64,000 nt of DNA from Taibaiella soli (GTDB taxonomy: Bacteria; Bacteroidota; Bacteroidia; Chitinophagales; Chitinophagaceae): assembly GCF_003236175.1 (NCBI RefSeq), contig NZ_QKTW01000025.1, positions 85,606 to 149,605 of the forward strand. The letters are read 5' to 3'. Position 1 is the stretch's first letter; each line of letters begins with the position of its first letter. The notes under the pieces are model-generated. The model did not search any database and was not told where the DNA came from. It worked only from the letters and a program-made list of their open reading frames with translations. The position numbers and the translations under genes are program-made. Shown here piece by piece: positions 1 to 7,078 of the stretch.

Positions 1-182
1 CATTTCCCCACATTAGCACATTCCACTCATCAGTCACATTCCGACAAATTAATTAACCTACCAAAGAGGGCCATTCACCGACAACTCCCCATTTTTTACC
101 TATTCGCTATTTAGCGGGCTGGAAACTCATTCTATTTTTACATCATCAATCAGAAACAACAAACTTTTTAAAATAATTAATT

Positions 183-914
183 ATGCGACGCAATCATTTT
201 CGCGATCACAACCGCCACAGAGGAGACAAAGTAATTTTCGGTATAGGGGTGGCCGTTATCGGTACGCTTTTATTGCTGAAACAACTCGGACTTATTTTTA
301 TCAGCTTCCACCTTACCTGGCCGCTCATCCTGATCCTGATCGGCGGACTCATTGGTATCAAAAGCCGTTTTCATAATCACGCCTGGTGGATTCTTATCCT
401 GATCGGCGTTGCCAACCTGACACCACAATTCACTATTCTCGGTCATCCTTCCAGCCAATTAATCTGGCCGATGGCTATTATCATAGCAGGTTTAATGATC
501 GCTCTCCGCCCAAAGCGCCAACGCTGTCTGCCCGGAGAAAAATTCGGTCCGACGTTCAATACGACGGCAGACAGCAAACTCAATATTGATGTGACTTTTG
601 GTGGAAGAAAAGAAATTGTAACCTCTAAAGAATTCACCGGCGGTGTTATCAGCACAACATTCGGGGGCGTAGAAGTAAACCTGATGCAGGCCGACAGCAC
701 GGTGCAACCAATGGTACTCGACTTTAAAGTGGCCTTCGGCGGCGTAGAACTAATCGTTCCTTCGCACTGGGAAATCGTCATTGAAGCACAGCCATCATTC
801 GGCAGCATCGAAGACCAGCGCATGATGCGCACAGCCAGTCCCGGCGACGAAAAGAAAACACTGATCATTCGCGGTTCCGTTTCTTTCGGCAGCGTAGAAA
901 TCAAATCATACTAG
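183..914 (+). CDS. LiaF-like membrane protein (DUF5668 / cell-wall-active antibiotic response type)
   Basis: A 243-residue protein with a basic, His/Arg-rich N-terminus, about four hydrophobic segments at residues 18-105, and a soluble C-terminal half with repeated glycine-rich beta turns (TFGG, AFGG, SFGS) typical of the LiaF C-terminal beta-helix. LiaF-like proteins usually sense or damp envelope-stress signalling by a neighbouring kinase. A histidine kinase and a LytTR regulator follow on the same strand within 500 bp, so a role as accessory sensor or regulator of that pair is a reasonable inference. It is the first gene of the run; 139 bp separate it from the next gene, so co-transcription is likely but not shown. 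The ATG follows an AT-rich leader without a clear Shine-Dalgarno sequence. Confidence 0.85.
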   Translation: MRRNHFRDHNRHRGDKVIFGIGVAVIGTLLLLKQLGLIFISFHLTWPLILILIGGLIGIKSRFHNHAWWILILIGVANLTPQFTILGHPSSQLIWPMAIIIAGLMIALRPKRQRCLPGEKFGPTFNTTADSKLNIDVTFGGRKEIVTSKEFTGGVISTTFGGVEVNLMQADSTVQPMVLDFKVAFGGVELIVPSHWEIVIEAQPSFGSIEDQRMMRTASPGDEKKTLIIRGSVSFGSVEIKSY

Positions 915-1053
915 TTAGCAGTACCGTTTCCACCCAATCACAAACAAAACATTTCCCTGTCACTATGAAATTTCTAAACGGACCAATTTTTGTTACCTGA
1001 ATACTAACCATTCCAATTACCATTTCTCTTACTCATTTTAAAAGCTACAACAG

Positions 1054-1350
1054 ATGAAAACTTTTGCTGCACAGATTATTTATAAAATAGAATGCCAGGG
1101 AATTGTTACGGAACAATATGAACAACAATGGCGATTGATATTCGCCCAAAGCGAAAAAGAAGCACTGCAGGAAGCGCGCCGCATTGCACAGGAAGAAGAA
1201 ACAACTTTTGTAGACCGCCATGGTCGCACTATTTTCTGGAAACTGATAGCGGTAAAAGACCTGCGTGAAATTGACCTGGACAACGGTAGTCTGTTGTTCT
1301 CTGAAGTGAAAGAAGTAGAGCCGCTGGCGGCGCCTGTATGGGCTGAATAA
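1054..1350 (+). CDS. DUF4288 domain protein
   Basis: A 98-residue soluble protein, no signal peptide. The pattern 'Y-x-A-x-I-I-Y-K-I' near the start, a central Glu/Ala-rich helix with EALQEARRIAQEEE, and a 'FWKLIAVKDLREI' strand match the small DUF4288 family. No catalytic motif is visible and the family has no established function that I know of. It lies between the LiaF-like gene and the histidine kinase, 36 bp before the kinase, and is probably co-transcribed with the signalling pair. Confidence 0.8.
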   Translation: MKTFAAQIIYKIECQGIVTEQYEQQWRLIFAQSEKEALQEARRIAQEEETTFVDRHGRTIFWKLIAVKDLREIDLDNGSLLFSEVKEVEPLAAPVWAE

Positions 1351-1386
1351 AATCAAAAACATTCATCACTTTATCAACCAAAAATC

Positions 1387-2409
1387 TTGTCTGTATTCGA
1401 TAAAAATATACGCTGGGTAATATTAATCATCCTCATCTTCGCCGCAGGCGTCATTAAAGTAGTACTGCGACACGCCGTAGGTGTGGATCTCGAAGAAGCA
1501 ATCGGCGACGCTGGTATCAGCGTTTTGCTGATGTCGCTCGGAAGCTGGGGACTTTTAATGGCCATCAACGCCTACCCCACGCGCGTAGGCACTCAAGGCT
1601 ATGCGTTCTTTATGGCGGTAGCCCTCGCGGGAATCACATGCCTGTTTGATATTGGTATCCTCAAATGGTGGCTCGGCGACAACCCGCTCTACCGCGACTG
1701 GCTGGCGCATACCACGCTGATGCGCTTTTTCATTTGTCTGGTTTGTTTCGGATGGATTGCTTCACTCTCAGCCATGCAGAAAAAAATGGCAAAAATTGAG
1801 GCCGATTACCAACAACACTCCGACGCAGAAACGCTTCATCGCGAAGCTGAATTATTTAAGCTTCGTCAACAATTGCAACCACACTTTCTATATAACAGTC
1901 TTAACTCCATAAATGCTCTGATCATGATACAACCAGATAAAGCCCAGGAAATGATCGGCAAGTTGTCGGATTTTCTGCGCAGTTCTGTACGCCGCGAGGC
2001 AAACGAAAAAATACCTATTACCGAAGAACTCGAATATATTGAAGCTTATCTTTCTATTGAAACCATCCGCTTTGGCGACAGGCTGCAGGTAGAAATCAAA
2101 AAGGACTATACAGATGACGCAAGTATCCCACCGTTCCTCTTGCAACCCGTTCTGGAAAATGCTATTAAATTTGGTTTGTACGGAAAAACAGGAACCGTAA
2201 AAATCTTATTGTACATCGGTTATGAAGATTCGATGCTGGAAATACATATCGTCAACCCATTTGATGAACATATGCGGCCGCCATCCGGTACTGGTTTTGG
2301 ACTAGAAGGCATTCGTCGCCGACTTTATCTTTTATATGCCCGCGCTGACCTGCTTGAGACATTGCAGGAAGACGGACTTTTTACGACTATTTTAAAAATA
2401 CCGCAATAG
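1387..2409 (+). CDS. LytS/YehU-type sensor histidine kinase
   Basis: A 340-residue kinase beginning with TTG. Residues 8-130 hold about four transmembrane helices with no periplasmic domain of size. The His_kinase (LytS) domain starts near residue 150: the phospho-acceptor is His166 in QLQPHFLYNSLNSIN, followed by the N-box LLQPVLENAIKFG and the G-box GTGFGLEGIRRRL. The TTG start keeps the first transmembrane helix intact and no better ATG lies nearby. One base separates its stop from the start of the LytTR response regulator, so the two form a translationally linked pair. Sensing through the membrane helices or through the LiaF-like protein upstream is an inference. Confidence 0.93.
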   Translation: MSVFDKNIRWVILIILIFAAGVIKVVLRHAVGVDLEEAIGDAGISVLLMSLGSWGLLMAINAYPTRVGTQGYAFFMAVALAGITCLFDIGILKWWLGDNPLYRDWLAHTTLMRFFICLVCFGWIASLSAMQKKMAKIEADYQQHSDAETLHREAELFKLRQQLQPHFLYNSLNSINALIMIQPDKAQEMIGKLSDFLRSSVRREANEKIPITEELEYIEAYLSIETIRFGDRLQVEIKKDYTDDASIPPFLLQPVLENAIKFGLYGKTGTVKILLYIGYEDSMLEIHIVNPFDEHMRPPSGTGFGLEGIRRRLYLLYARADLLETLQEDGLFTTILKIPQ

Positions 2410-2410
2410 C

Positions 2411-3148
2411 ATGTACAACGTAATTCTCATAGATGATGAGCCACTGGCACGCCAATTGGTAAAATCATTATTACAGCCATACAATCAATTTAATGTTGTT
2501 GCGGAATGTGCAGACGGTTTCGACGGCTTCAAAATGATTCAGCAACATAATCCGGATCTTATTTTTCTCGACGTGCAAATGCCCCGTGTAAACGGCTTTG
2601 AGATGCTCGAACTGCTCGACAACCCACCGTCTGTAATCTTTACAACTGCTTTTGACGAATATGCACTGAAAGCTTTTGAAGCGCATGCAATCGATTATTT
2701 GCTGAAGCCAATTACCCGCGAACGCTTTGATAAAGCGATCCAGAAATGGTTGGCGCAGGCAGCAAGCAAGCAACAACCACAGCTGCAGGAGCTGATGCAG
2801 GAAAAAGTGTATGAAGGTTATCAGCACCGCATTGTAGTAAAAGACAATGGCCTGATCCGCATCATTCCTGCGAATGATATTTATTATGTGGAAGCCAACG
2901 ACGACTATGTGAAGATCGTAACGAAAGACGGTAGCTTTCTGAAGAAAAGTACGCTCGGCCATATTGAGCAATCACTCGATCCGCAACACTTTGTACGTGT
3001 TCACCGCTCTTATTTGATTCCCGTGAGCCAGCTGGTTCGCATCGAACCTTATGAAAAGGACAGTCATATCGCATTGCTGCAGTGCGGTGCAAAAGTCACG
3101 GTGAGCAAAACAGGCATGACGAAACTGAAATCGATTCTGGGCTGGTAA
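2411..3148 (+). CDS. LytTR-family response regulator
   Basis: A 245-residue regulator. The receiver domain (residues 1-120) has the acidic pair D8/D9 in LIDDEP, phospho-acceptor Asp54 in IFLDVQMP, and a conserved Lys in YLLKPI. The LytTR DNA-binding domain (about residues 140-243) has the family pattern IYYVEANDDYVKIVT and FVRVHRSYLIPV. It is the cognate partner of the kinase immediately upstream, and a strong terminator follows 110 bp downstream. The target genes cannot be read from this window; self-regulation of the LiaF-like operon is the usual arrangement for such systems. Confidence 0.95.
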   Translation: MYNVILIDDEPLARQLVKSLLQPYNQFNVVAECADGFDGFKMIQQHNPDLIFLDVQMPRVNGFEMLELLDNPPSVIFTTAFDEYALKAFEAHAIDYLLKPITRERFDKAIQKWLAQAASKQQPQLQELMQEKVYEGYQHRIVVKDNGLIRIIPANDIYYVEANDDYVKIVTKDGSFLKKSTLGHIEQSLDPQHFVRVHRSYLIPVSQLVRIEPYEKDSHIALLQCGAKVTVSKTGMTKLKSILGW

Positions 3149-3261
3149 TTCTTTTGAATGATGAATGACCAATTCCCCCTTGACCATTTCTGGGCGGCAT
3201 CGAAGGAGGGGAAGCTAAAAGAGGCTGATATAACTCGTTTTTTTATTGATATACACATGAA

Positions 3262-3294
3262 AAAGGCTGGTTGTTTAACCAGCCTTTCTTTTTC
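3262..3294 (+). terminator. Rho-independent terminator after the LytTR regulator
   Basis: Perfect 11-bp stem AAAGGCTGGTT / AACCAGCCTTT at 3262-3272 and 3277-3287, loop GTTT, followed by a T-rich tract. It ends the + strand signalling operon. Confidence 0.85.
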
Positions 3295-3397
3295 TATTTT
3301 TCAACCATAAGTAACGGAGCTACCGAGTCTGTTCCACTCTGATTAATCCAATCATCCATAGCGTCTGGGTGTTTTTTCAAATTCTCTTCCTAAAAAA

Positions 3398-3706
3398 TCA
3401 ATACACAATAATCGGAAGCAACTCCAAAGAATCAGGACCAAACAGATTATCCTCCAGAAGGTCTGGATACTTTTTAAGATTTTGACGAAGCAAAACATTG
3501 CCCAGAATTGGCAATAAATAAGCGATCAAAAGACCTGCAACAGTCAATTCACCAAATAAAAACAGGGACATACAGATCCCTGCTAATTCTAGCCCAATCC
3601 AGGTAAATAAAGTATAAGCTTTCCAACGGCTTACACTCAATCCCTTTTTTTTCGCATCAGCGCCAACAATGTGCAAGAGGTAATCAACAATAAAAATTTC
3701 TAACAT
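3398..3706 (-). CDS. Small integral membrane protein, unknown
   Basis: A 102-residue protein of unrecognised family. It has two clear hydrophobic helices at about residues 30-52 (TLFTWIGLELAGICMSLFLF) and 55-72, separated by a short turn, and a charged C-terminal tail. Many proteins of this shape occur in Bacteroidota without a known function. It is separated by about 150 bp from the second small membrane protein upstream (3855-4187), which has a similar plan, and the two may be transcribed together. No motif suggests an activity. Confidence 0.65.
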   Translation of the reverse strand: MLEIFIVDYLLHIVGADAKKKGLSVSRWKAYTLFTWIGLELAGICMSLFLFGELTVAGLLIAYLLPILGNVLLRQNLKKYPDLLEDNLFGPDSLELLPIIVY

Positions 3707-3854
3707 TTTCCTATGTATAAAGATGACTTAATTTATTGTCATCTCTAAAATCAAATTTCGGGCCAAACATTACTGTAGACAGCATTACCCGCAAAGACGA
3801 CTAACGTTGGTCCACTGTATTCCAACCCTTTAGAAAATTTTTATTTTTTTTAAA

Positions 3855-4187
3855 TTATTCCTGCTGACCGTTGTTTACTCTTTTCCCACTCATTCTATCC
3901 AGGATAAAACGGATCAGCAGATAACCGCCAAGACCACAGAATAAAACAAACAGACTAGATGCCATTGGCGGATTAGAGACGAAAGCAGAAAGTGCGTCCT
4001 TGGTTGGCGGCACATGATAAAAACCTAAGACAGAGATTGTAAAGCCAATCATTTCAAAGGCCTCGAAAATCAGGAAGGTAATAAATCCCCAAACAAAGCC
4101 ATTCTGGCCTTTCATACGTGCACGTATACTATTGCGCCAGGCAAAAAACAAGGGAAGAAGTATGAGGTCAAACATCAGTTCAATCAA
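3855..4187 (-). CDS. Small integral membrane protein, unknown
   Basis: A 110-residue protein with three hydrophobic segments: residues 1-17, about 31-55 (FVWGFITFLIFEAFEMIGF) and about 76-95 (SLFVLFCGLGGYLLIRFIL), ending in a charged tail (MSGKRVNNGQQE). I do not recognise a family. It sits 57 bp downstream of the E1-like sugar enzyme on the same strand and upstream of another small membrane protein. Confidence 0.65.
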   Translation of the reverse strand: MIELMFDLILLPLFFAWRNSIRARMKGQNGFVWGFITFLIFEAFEMIGFTISVLGFYHVPPTKDALSAFVSNPPMASSLFVLFCGLGGYLLIRFILDRMSGKRVNNGQQE

Positions 4188-4244
4188 TTAAAAAAGGCCC
4201 ACCTACAAAGGATGGACCCGTTGTATTTTCGGCAAAGCTACACT

Positions 4245-5495
4245 TTATACGTATTGCTTCATAAACAAGTGCACACTTTCCATTACATGCGCCAGTTGTG
4301 CTTCGTTTAATCCGTGGTGACAAGCCAGTAACATGCCGCCGCGCATGACTTTATCAGATTCCGGATAACCGCCTTTCGCTGCTTTATGGACAATATTTTT
4401 AAAACCCGGCTGACGCAGAATGTTTCCGGTAAATACCGTGCGCGTCTGGATGTTTCTTTTTTCGAGGAATAGCTGCATATCCCGACGAATAAAAGGCGCA
4501 GATTCGCGGATCGTGACCGCGAATGCAAGCCAGCCCGTACGTGAGTCTGGCAGCTGTTTGGGCAAAATGAAAATATCTTCCCATTCACCGAAAAATTCTC
4601 GCATACGATTAGAGTTGGCAGTCCGTGCATCAATATTTGCAGCAAGATCATCCAACTGCACCAAACCAAAAGCAGCACCAAGTTCGGCAGGCTCTATATT
4701 AAATCCGGGCTCTTCAAAAACAAATTTGGCATCGTATGGAATACCGTCCACTTCCACATTGAAGCGATTTTCTATTTTTTCACTTTCTACAAATAAAGAA
4801 GAACTGCGCCCCCAGCTGCGCAATAAGCGCCCGCGATCGTACAAAGCTTCAGTATTCACACAAAGCATGCCACCATTACCAGCGCAATTAATAATGTGCG
4901 ATCCATAGAATGAAGTCGTGCTCATATCGGTAAAGCGACCTGAAGATGCGCCTCCGATCTCGGCGCCGAGGGTATCAGCACTATCTTCCAGCAACAGCAG
5001 GTTATGTTTATTGGCTATCTCACGCAATATTTTCCAGTCGGGCAAATTACCTAACAGGTTGGGAATGATCATCGCTTTGGTCTTTGGCGTAATCATTTCC
5101 TCCACTTTATTTGCATCAATATTGTAGGTACCTTCTTCACAATCTACAAATGCCGGCACCCATCCTTTTCGCACCTGTGGCGCAACTGTCGTTGAAAAAG
5201 TAAGAGCGGGCGTAATCACTTCATCTCCCTCGTTGAGATTCATGAGCTCAGCAGCCAGGTAGAGCGCAGATGAGCCGGAATTTACCATCACCCCGTATTT
5301 TTTATCGTAAAGCTTTGCTACTCTTTCTTCCATGGCGCGAACGTGTTTGCCCATCTGCGTGGAAGTGCGCAATACGTGCATTACCGCTTCAATTTCGGCT
5401 TCTCCGTAAACGGCCTTTCCATAAGGCACATGAATAAAGTCTCCCTGTGACATATAATGATGATTATTATTACGAATGTAGGCGATCGTATCCAT
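4245..5495 (-). CDS. DegT/DnrJ/EryC1/StrS-family protein, RfbH/E1-like dehydratase type with His in place of the PLP lysine
   Basis: A fold-type I PLP protein of about 416 residues, counted from the ATG at 5495 (an upstream in-frame TTG at 5525 and an ATG at 5453 are alternatives). It has the usual landmarks: GSSALYLA near residue 74, EDSADTLGAE at 170-179, and SFYGSHIINCAGNGG where family aminotransferases have SFHATK. His200 occupies the position of the Schiff-base lysine, as in the 3-dehydratases ColD and E1/RfbH. The segment SWGRSSSLF...RFNVEVDGIPYDAKF aligns by eye with the E1/RfbH iron-sulfur region (SWGRDCWC...C), but the cysteines are absent. A deoxysugar C3-deoxygenation or related reaction is therefore more likely than transamination. 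No other sugar-pathway gene is adjacent, so the substrate is unknown. Confidence 0.85.
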   Translation of the reverse strand: MDTIAYIRNNNHHYMSQGDFIHVPYGKAVYGEAEIEAVMHVLRTSTQMGKHVRAMEERVAKLYDKKYGVMVNSGSSALYLAAELMNLNEGDEVITPALTFSTTVAPQVRKGWVPAFVDCEEGTYNIDANKVEEMITPKTKAMIIPNLLGNLPDWKILREIANKHNLLLLEDSADTLGAEIGGASSGRFTDMSTTSFYGSHIINCAGNGGMLCVNTEALYDRGRLLRSWGRSSSLFVESEKIENRFNVEVDGIPYDAKFVFEEPGFNIEPAELGAAFGLVQLDDLAANIDARTANSNRMREFFGEWEDIFILPKQLPDSRTGWLAFAVTIRESAPFIRRDMQLFLEKRNIQTRTVFTGNILRQPGFKNIVHKAAKGGYPESDKVMRGGMLLACHHGLNEAQLAHVMESVHLFMKQYV

Positions 5496-5672
5496 TTTTA
5501 TCACTAAAAGGCAGTAGAAAATCAAGATATTATAAATAGAACTACTACCTATCGATATGATTATCTTTTAAAATAGAACTATGGTAAAATATTTTAAAAT
5601 TATTCCGTTTAAAATACTGTTTTACAGTATACAAGGAATCGCTTTTTATTTTATTTTCAGGTATTAACCCTT

Positions 5673-5690
5673 TTGGCACGCAAATTGATT
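5673..5690 (+). promoter_or_regulatory. Sigma-54-like -24/-12 element
   Basis: TTGGCACG-N4-TTGATT has a full -24 box (TGGCACG) and the correct GG-N10 spacing, but the -12 dinucleotide is GA instead of GC. It lies 50 bp before the start of the small ORF at 5740. No activator site was identified. The single deviation at -12 keeps this a candidate only. Confidence 0.45.
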
Positions 5691-5739
5691 TACAGTAGAT
5701 GATAAACTGATTTAGTGACCTGGAAAAAAGTGATATTTT

Positions 5740-5853
5740 ATGAAAGAATTACTTGAAGAACAACAACAACAGAGCAAAACACTTGCGATCGTAAGTATGG
5801 TTTTGATGGGCTGCCTGCTCACCGCCACTACGCTGTATCTGTGTTTCCTTTAG
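5740..5853 (+). CDS. Tiny one-helix membrane protein (37 aa)
   Basis: An open frame of 37 codons with ATG start: a hydrophilic, Glu/Gln-rich N-terminus (MKELLEEQQQQSK) followed by one hydrophobic helix (LAIVSMVLMGCLLTATTLYL) and a Cys near the end. A terminator follows 23 bp after the stop and a sigma-54-like element precedes it, so the frame is flanked by start and stop signals of its own. The protein is too short for homology calls. A second protein of the same plan lies at 6106-6225. Confidence 0.55.
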   Translation: MKELLEEQQQQSKTLAIVSMVLMGCLLTATTLYLCFL

Positions 5854-5876
5854 TCTACCCGACAAATAAGTCCTTT

Positions 5877-5910
5877 AAAGGCTGGTAATAAAAATCCAGC
5901 CTTTTCTTTT
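5877..5910 (+). terminator. Terminator after the 37-aa membrane protein
   Basis: Perfect 9-bp stem AAAGGCTGG / CCAGCCTTT (5877-5885 and 5896-5904) with a 10-nt A-rich loop, followed by a CTTTTTT run. Confidence 0.8.
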
Positions 5911-6105
5911 TTCATCGCACCGCAACTCTCCCCAAAACCTGTACGCTGCACGCCTTATTCGATCTATCGAACGGCCATAACTAGTCCGCAAAACACCGTG
6001 GATTAAAATCCTGTTTTCTTTCCGCTGTCGAAGCGCAAAATCAACATGCGTGGGACCGGCGGACCTCTGTCATAATGCAATTTTTACCCCCGAAAGAATA
6101 TAGCA

Positions 6106-6225
6106 ATGAAAAAATCTGATAACACGCAAGAAGACCAAATCAAAAACAAAGCCGTTTTACCATTGATACTGATATCGACGCTGCTGGTAGTAACTATTAT
6201 TCTGCTGTTGGTCCTGAACAATTAA
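6106..6225 (+). CDS. Tiny one-helix membrane protein (39 aa)
   Basis: A 39-codon ATG frame: a charged N-terminus (MKKSDNTQEDQIKNK) and one C-terminal transmembrane helix (LPLILISTLLVVTIILLLVL) ending in NN. Its hydrophilic-then-helix layout and length match the 37-aa protein at 5740, although the sequences are not obviously homologous. No promoter element is clear. Reality is supported only by the amphipathic design and reading-frame composition. Confidence 0.45.
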   Translation: MKKSDNTQEDQIKNKAVLPLILISTLLVVTIILLLVLNN

Positions 6226-6251
6226 GGTTAATCCTGTTGAAATTTAGGTTG

Positions 6252-6312
6252 TTCGACATACGCGCTGCTAAACATCTATGCTGTTTGACATGTTAGCGTA
6301 GCGCATGTCGAA
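6252..6312. repeat. REP-like palindrome upstream of the RAYT gene
   Basis: Two 20-nt arms (6252-6271 TTCGACATACGCGCTGCTAA and 6293-6312) pair at 16 of 20 positions around a 21-nt spacer. The left arm recurs with one change (A to G) on the other side of the transposase gene at 6961-6980. This is the arrangement expected for the REP/BIME substrate of a RAYT. Confidence 0.75.
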
Positions 6313-6358
6313 AAACTGATAACATGGGATCTCCGATCCCCGAAACCAACGACAACTC

Positions 6359-6925
6359 ATGGGATACTCCTATACAATCAAAAATCAATACGGGATGCAT
6401 TTTATTACATGCACCGTTCACCAATGGGTAGACATATTTACGAGAACGGATTATATCGCAATCTTACTCGATAGTATACGATTTTGTCAAAAAAGAAAAG
6501 GCTTAAAAGTTTATGCATGGGTGATCATGTCCAACCATATTCATCTCATCGTGAGTAGCACCCAAGATGAACTTAGCGACATAATTCGAGACCTAAAAAA
6601 ATTTACCTCCAGACAAATTGTTCAATCGACAGAAGCAAATCCAAAAGAAAGCCGGAAACGCTGGTTATTATGGCTATTCAAAAAAGATAATGGCGTTTGT
6701 TTTTGGGAAGAAGGATATCATGGCGAAGAGATTCTCACACAATCGTTTTTCAACACTAAACTCAACTATATCCATATGAATCCGGTGCGAGCCGGAATTG
6801 TCGACAAAGAAGAAGATTATGTAAATAGCAGTTGCGCAGAACATTATGGCACAAGGATGGGTGCGCTCGAGCTGAATATAGATTTACTACCCGACATACT
6901 GGACCGATATAAGCCAATTAGATAA
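6359..6925 (+). CDS. REP-associated tyrosine transposase (RAYT, Y1_Tnp/TnpA_REP family)
   Basis: A 188-residue single-domain protein of the Y1 HUH family. The metal-binding HIH motif is at about residues 60-62 (MSNHIHLIV), and the catalytic Tyr is probably in FNTKLNYIHMNPVRAGIV near residue 141, a hallmark segment of RAYTs. These enzymes are related to IS200/IS605 transposases and process the REP palindromes around them. Matching palindromes lie 47 bp upstream and 34 bp downstream of the gene, with no IS ends, so this is a domesticated single-copy RAYT rather than an insertion sequence. It ends at its own terminator. Confidence 0.92.
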   Translation: MGYSYTIKNQYGMHFITCTVHQWVDIFTRTDYIAILLDSIRFCQKRKGLKVYAWVIMSNHIHLIVSSTQDELSDIIRDLKKFTSRQIVQSTEANPKESRKRWLLWLFKKDNGVCFWEEGYHGEEILTQSFFNTKLNYIHMNPVRAGIVDKEEDYVNSSCAEHYGTRMGALELNIDLLPDILDRYKPIR

Positions 6926-6930
6926 TTGAG

Positions 6931-6953
6931 AAGCGGATTAGAAATCCGCTTTA
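6931..6953 (+). terminator. Terminator after the RAYT gene
   Basis: Perfect 9-bp stem AAGCGGATT / AATCCGCTT (6931-6939, 6943-6951) with loop AGA, immediately after the stop codon. The T tract is short. Confidence 0.65.
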
Positions 6954-6958
6954 TCTGT

Positions 6959-6991
6959 TGTTCGACATGCGCGCTGCTAACATGTCGAACA
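6959..6991. repeat. REP-like palindrome downstream of the RAYT gene
   Basis: Perfect 11-bp arms TGTTCGACATG / CATGTCGAACA around the loop CGCGCTGCTAA. Bases 6961-6980 match 6252-6271 at 19 of 20 positions, so the transposase gene is bracketed by direct copies of the same unit. Confidence 0.8.
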
Positions 6992-7078
6992 GCTTATATT
7001 TGTTGTGCAATTTTTCTAAAATTCTCAACATTGGAATCATATACCTACCCGGCCGCACCTTCGGGAGTGTCGGACGAC

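Noticed and set aside
6252-6991. Insertion sequence of IS200/IS605 type
   Set aside because: The protein is of RAYT type, flanked by REP palindromes, without IS ends or accessory TnpB.
6926-7078. N-terminal extension of the M48 protease
   Set aside because: It would read through the RAYT terminator and the downstream REP palindrome, and the residues are Cys-rich and unlike the family; ATG 7079 is a better start.
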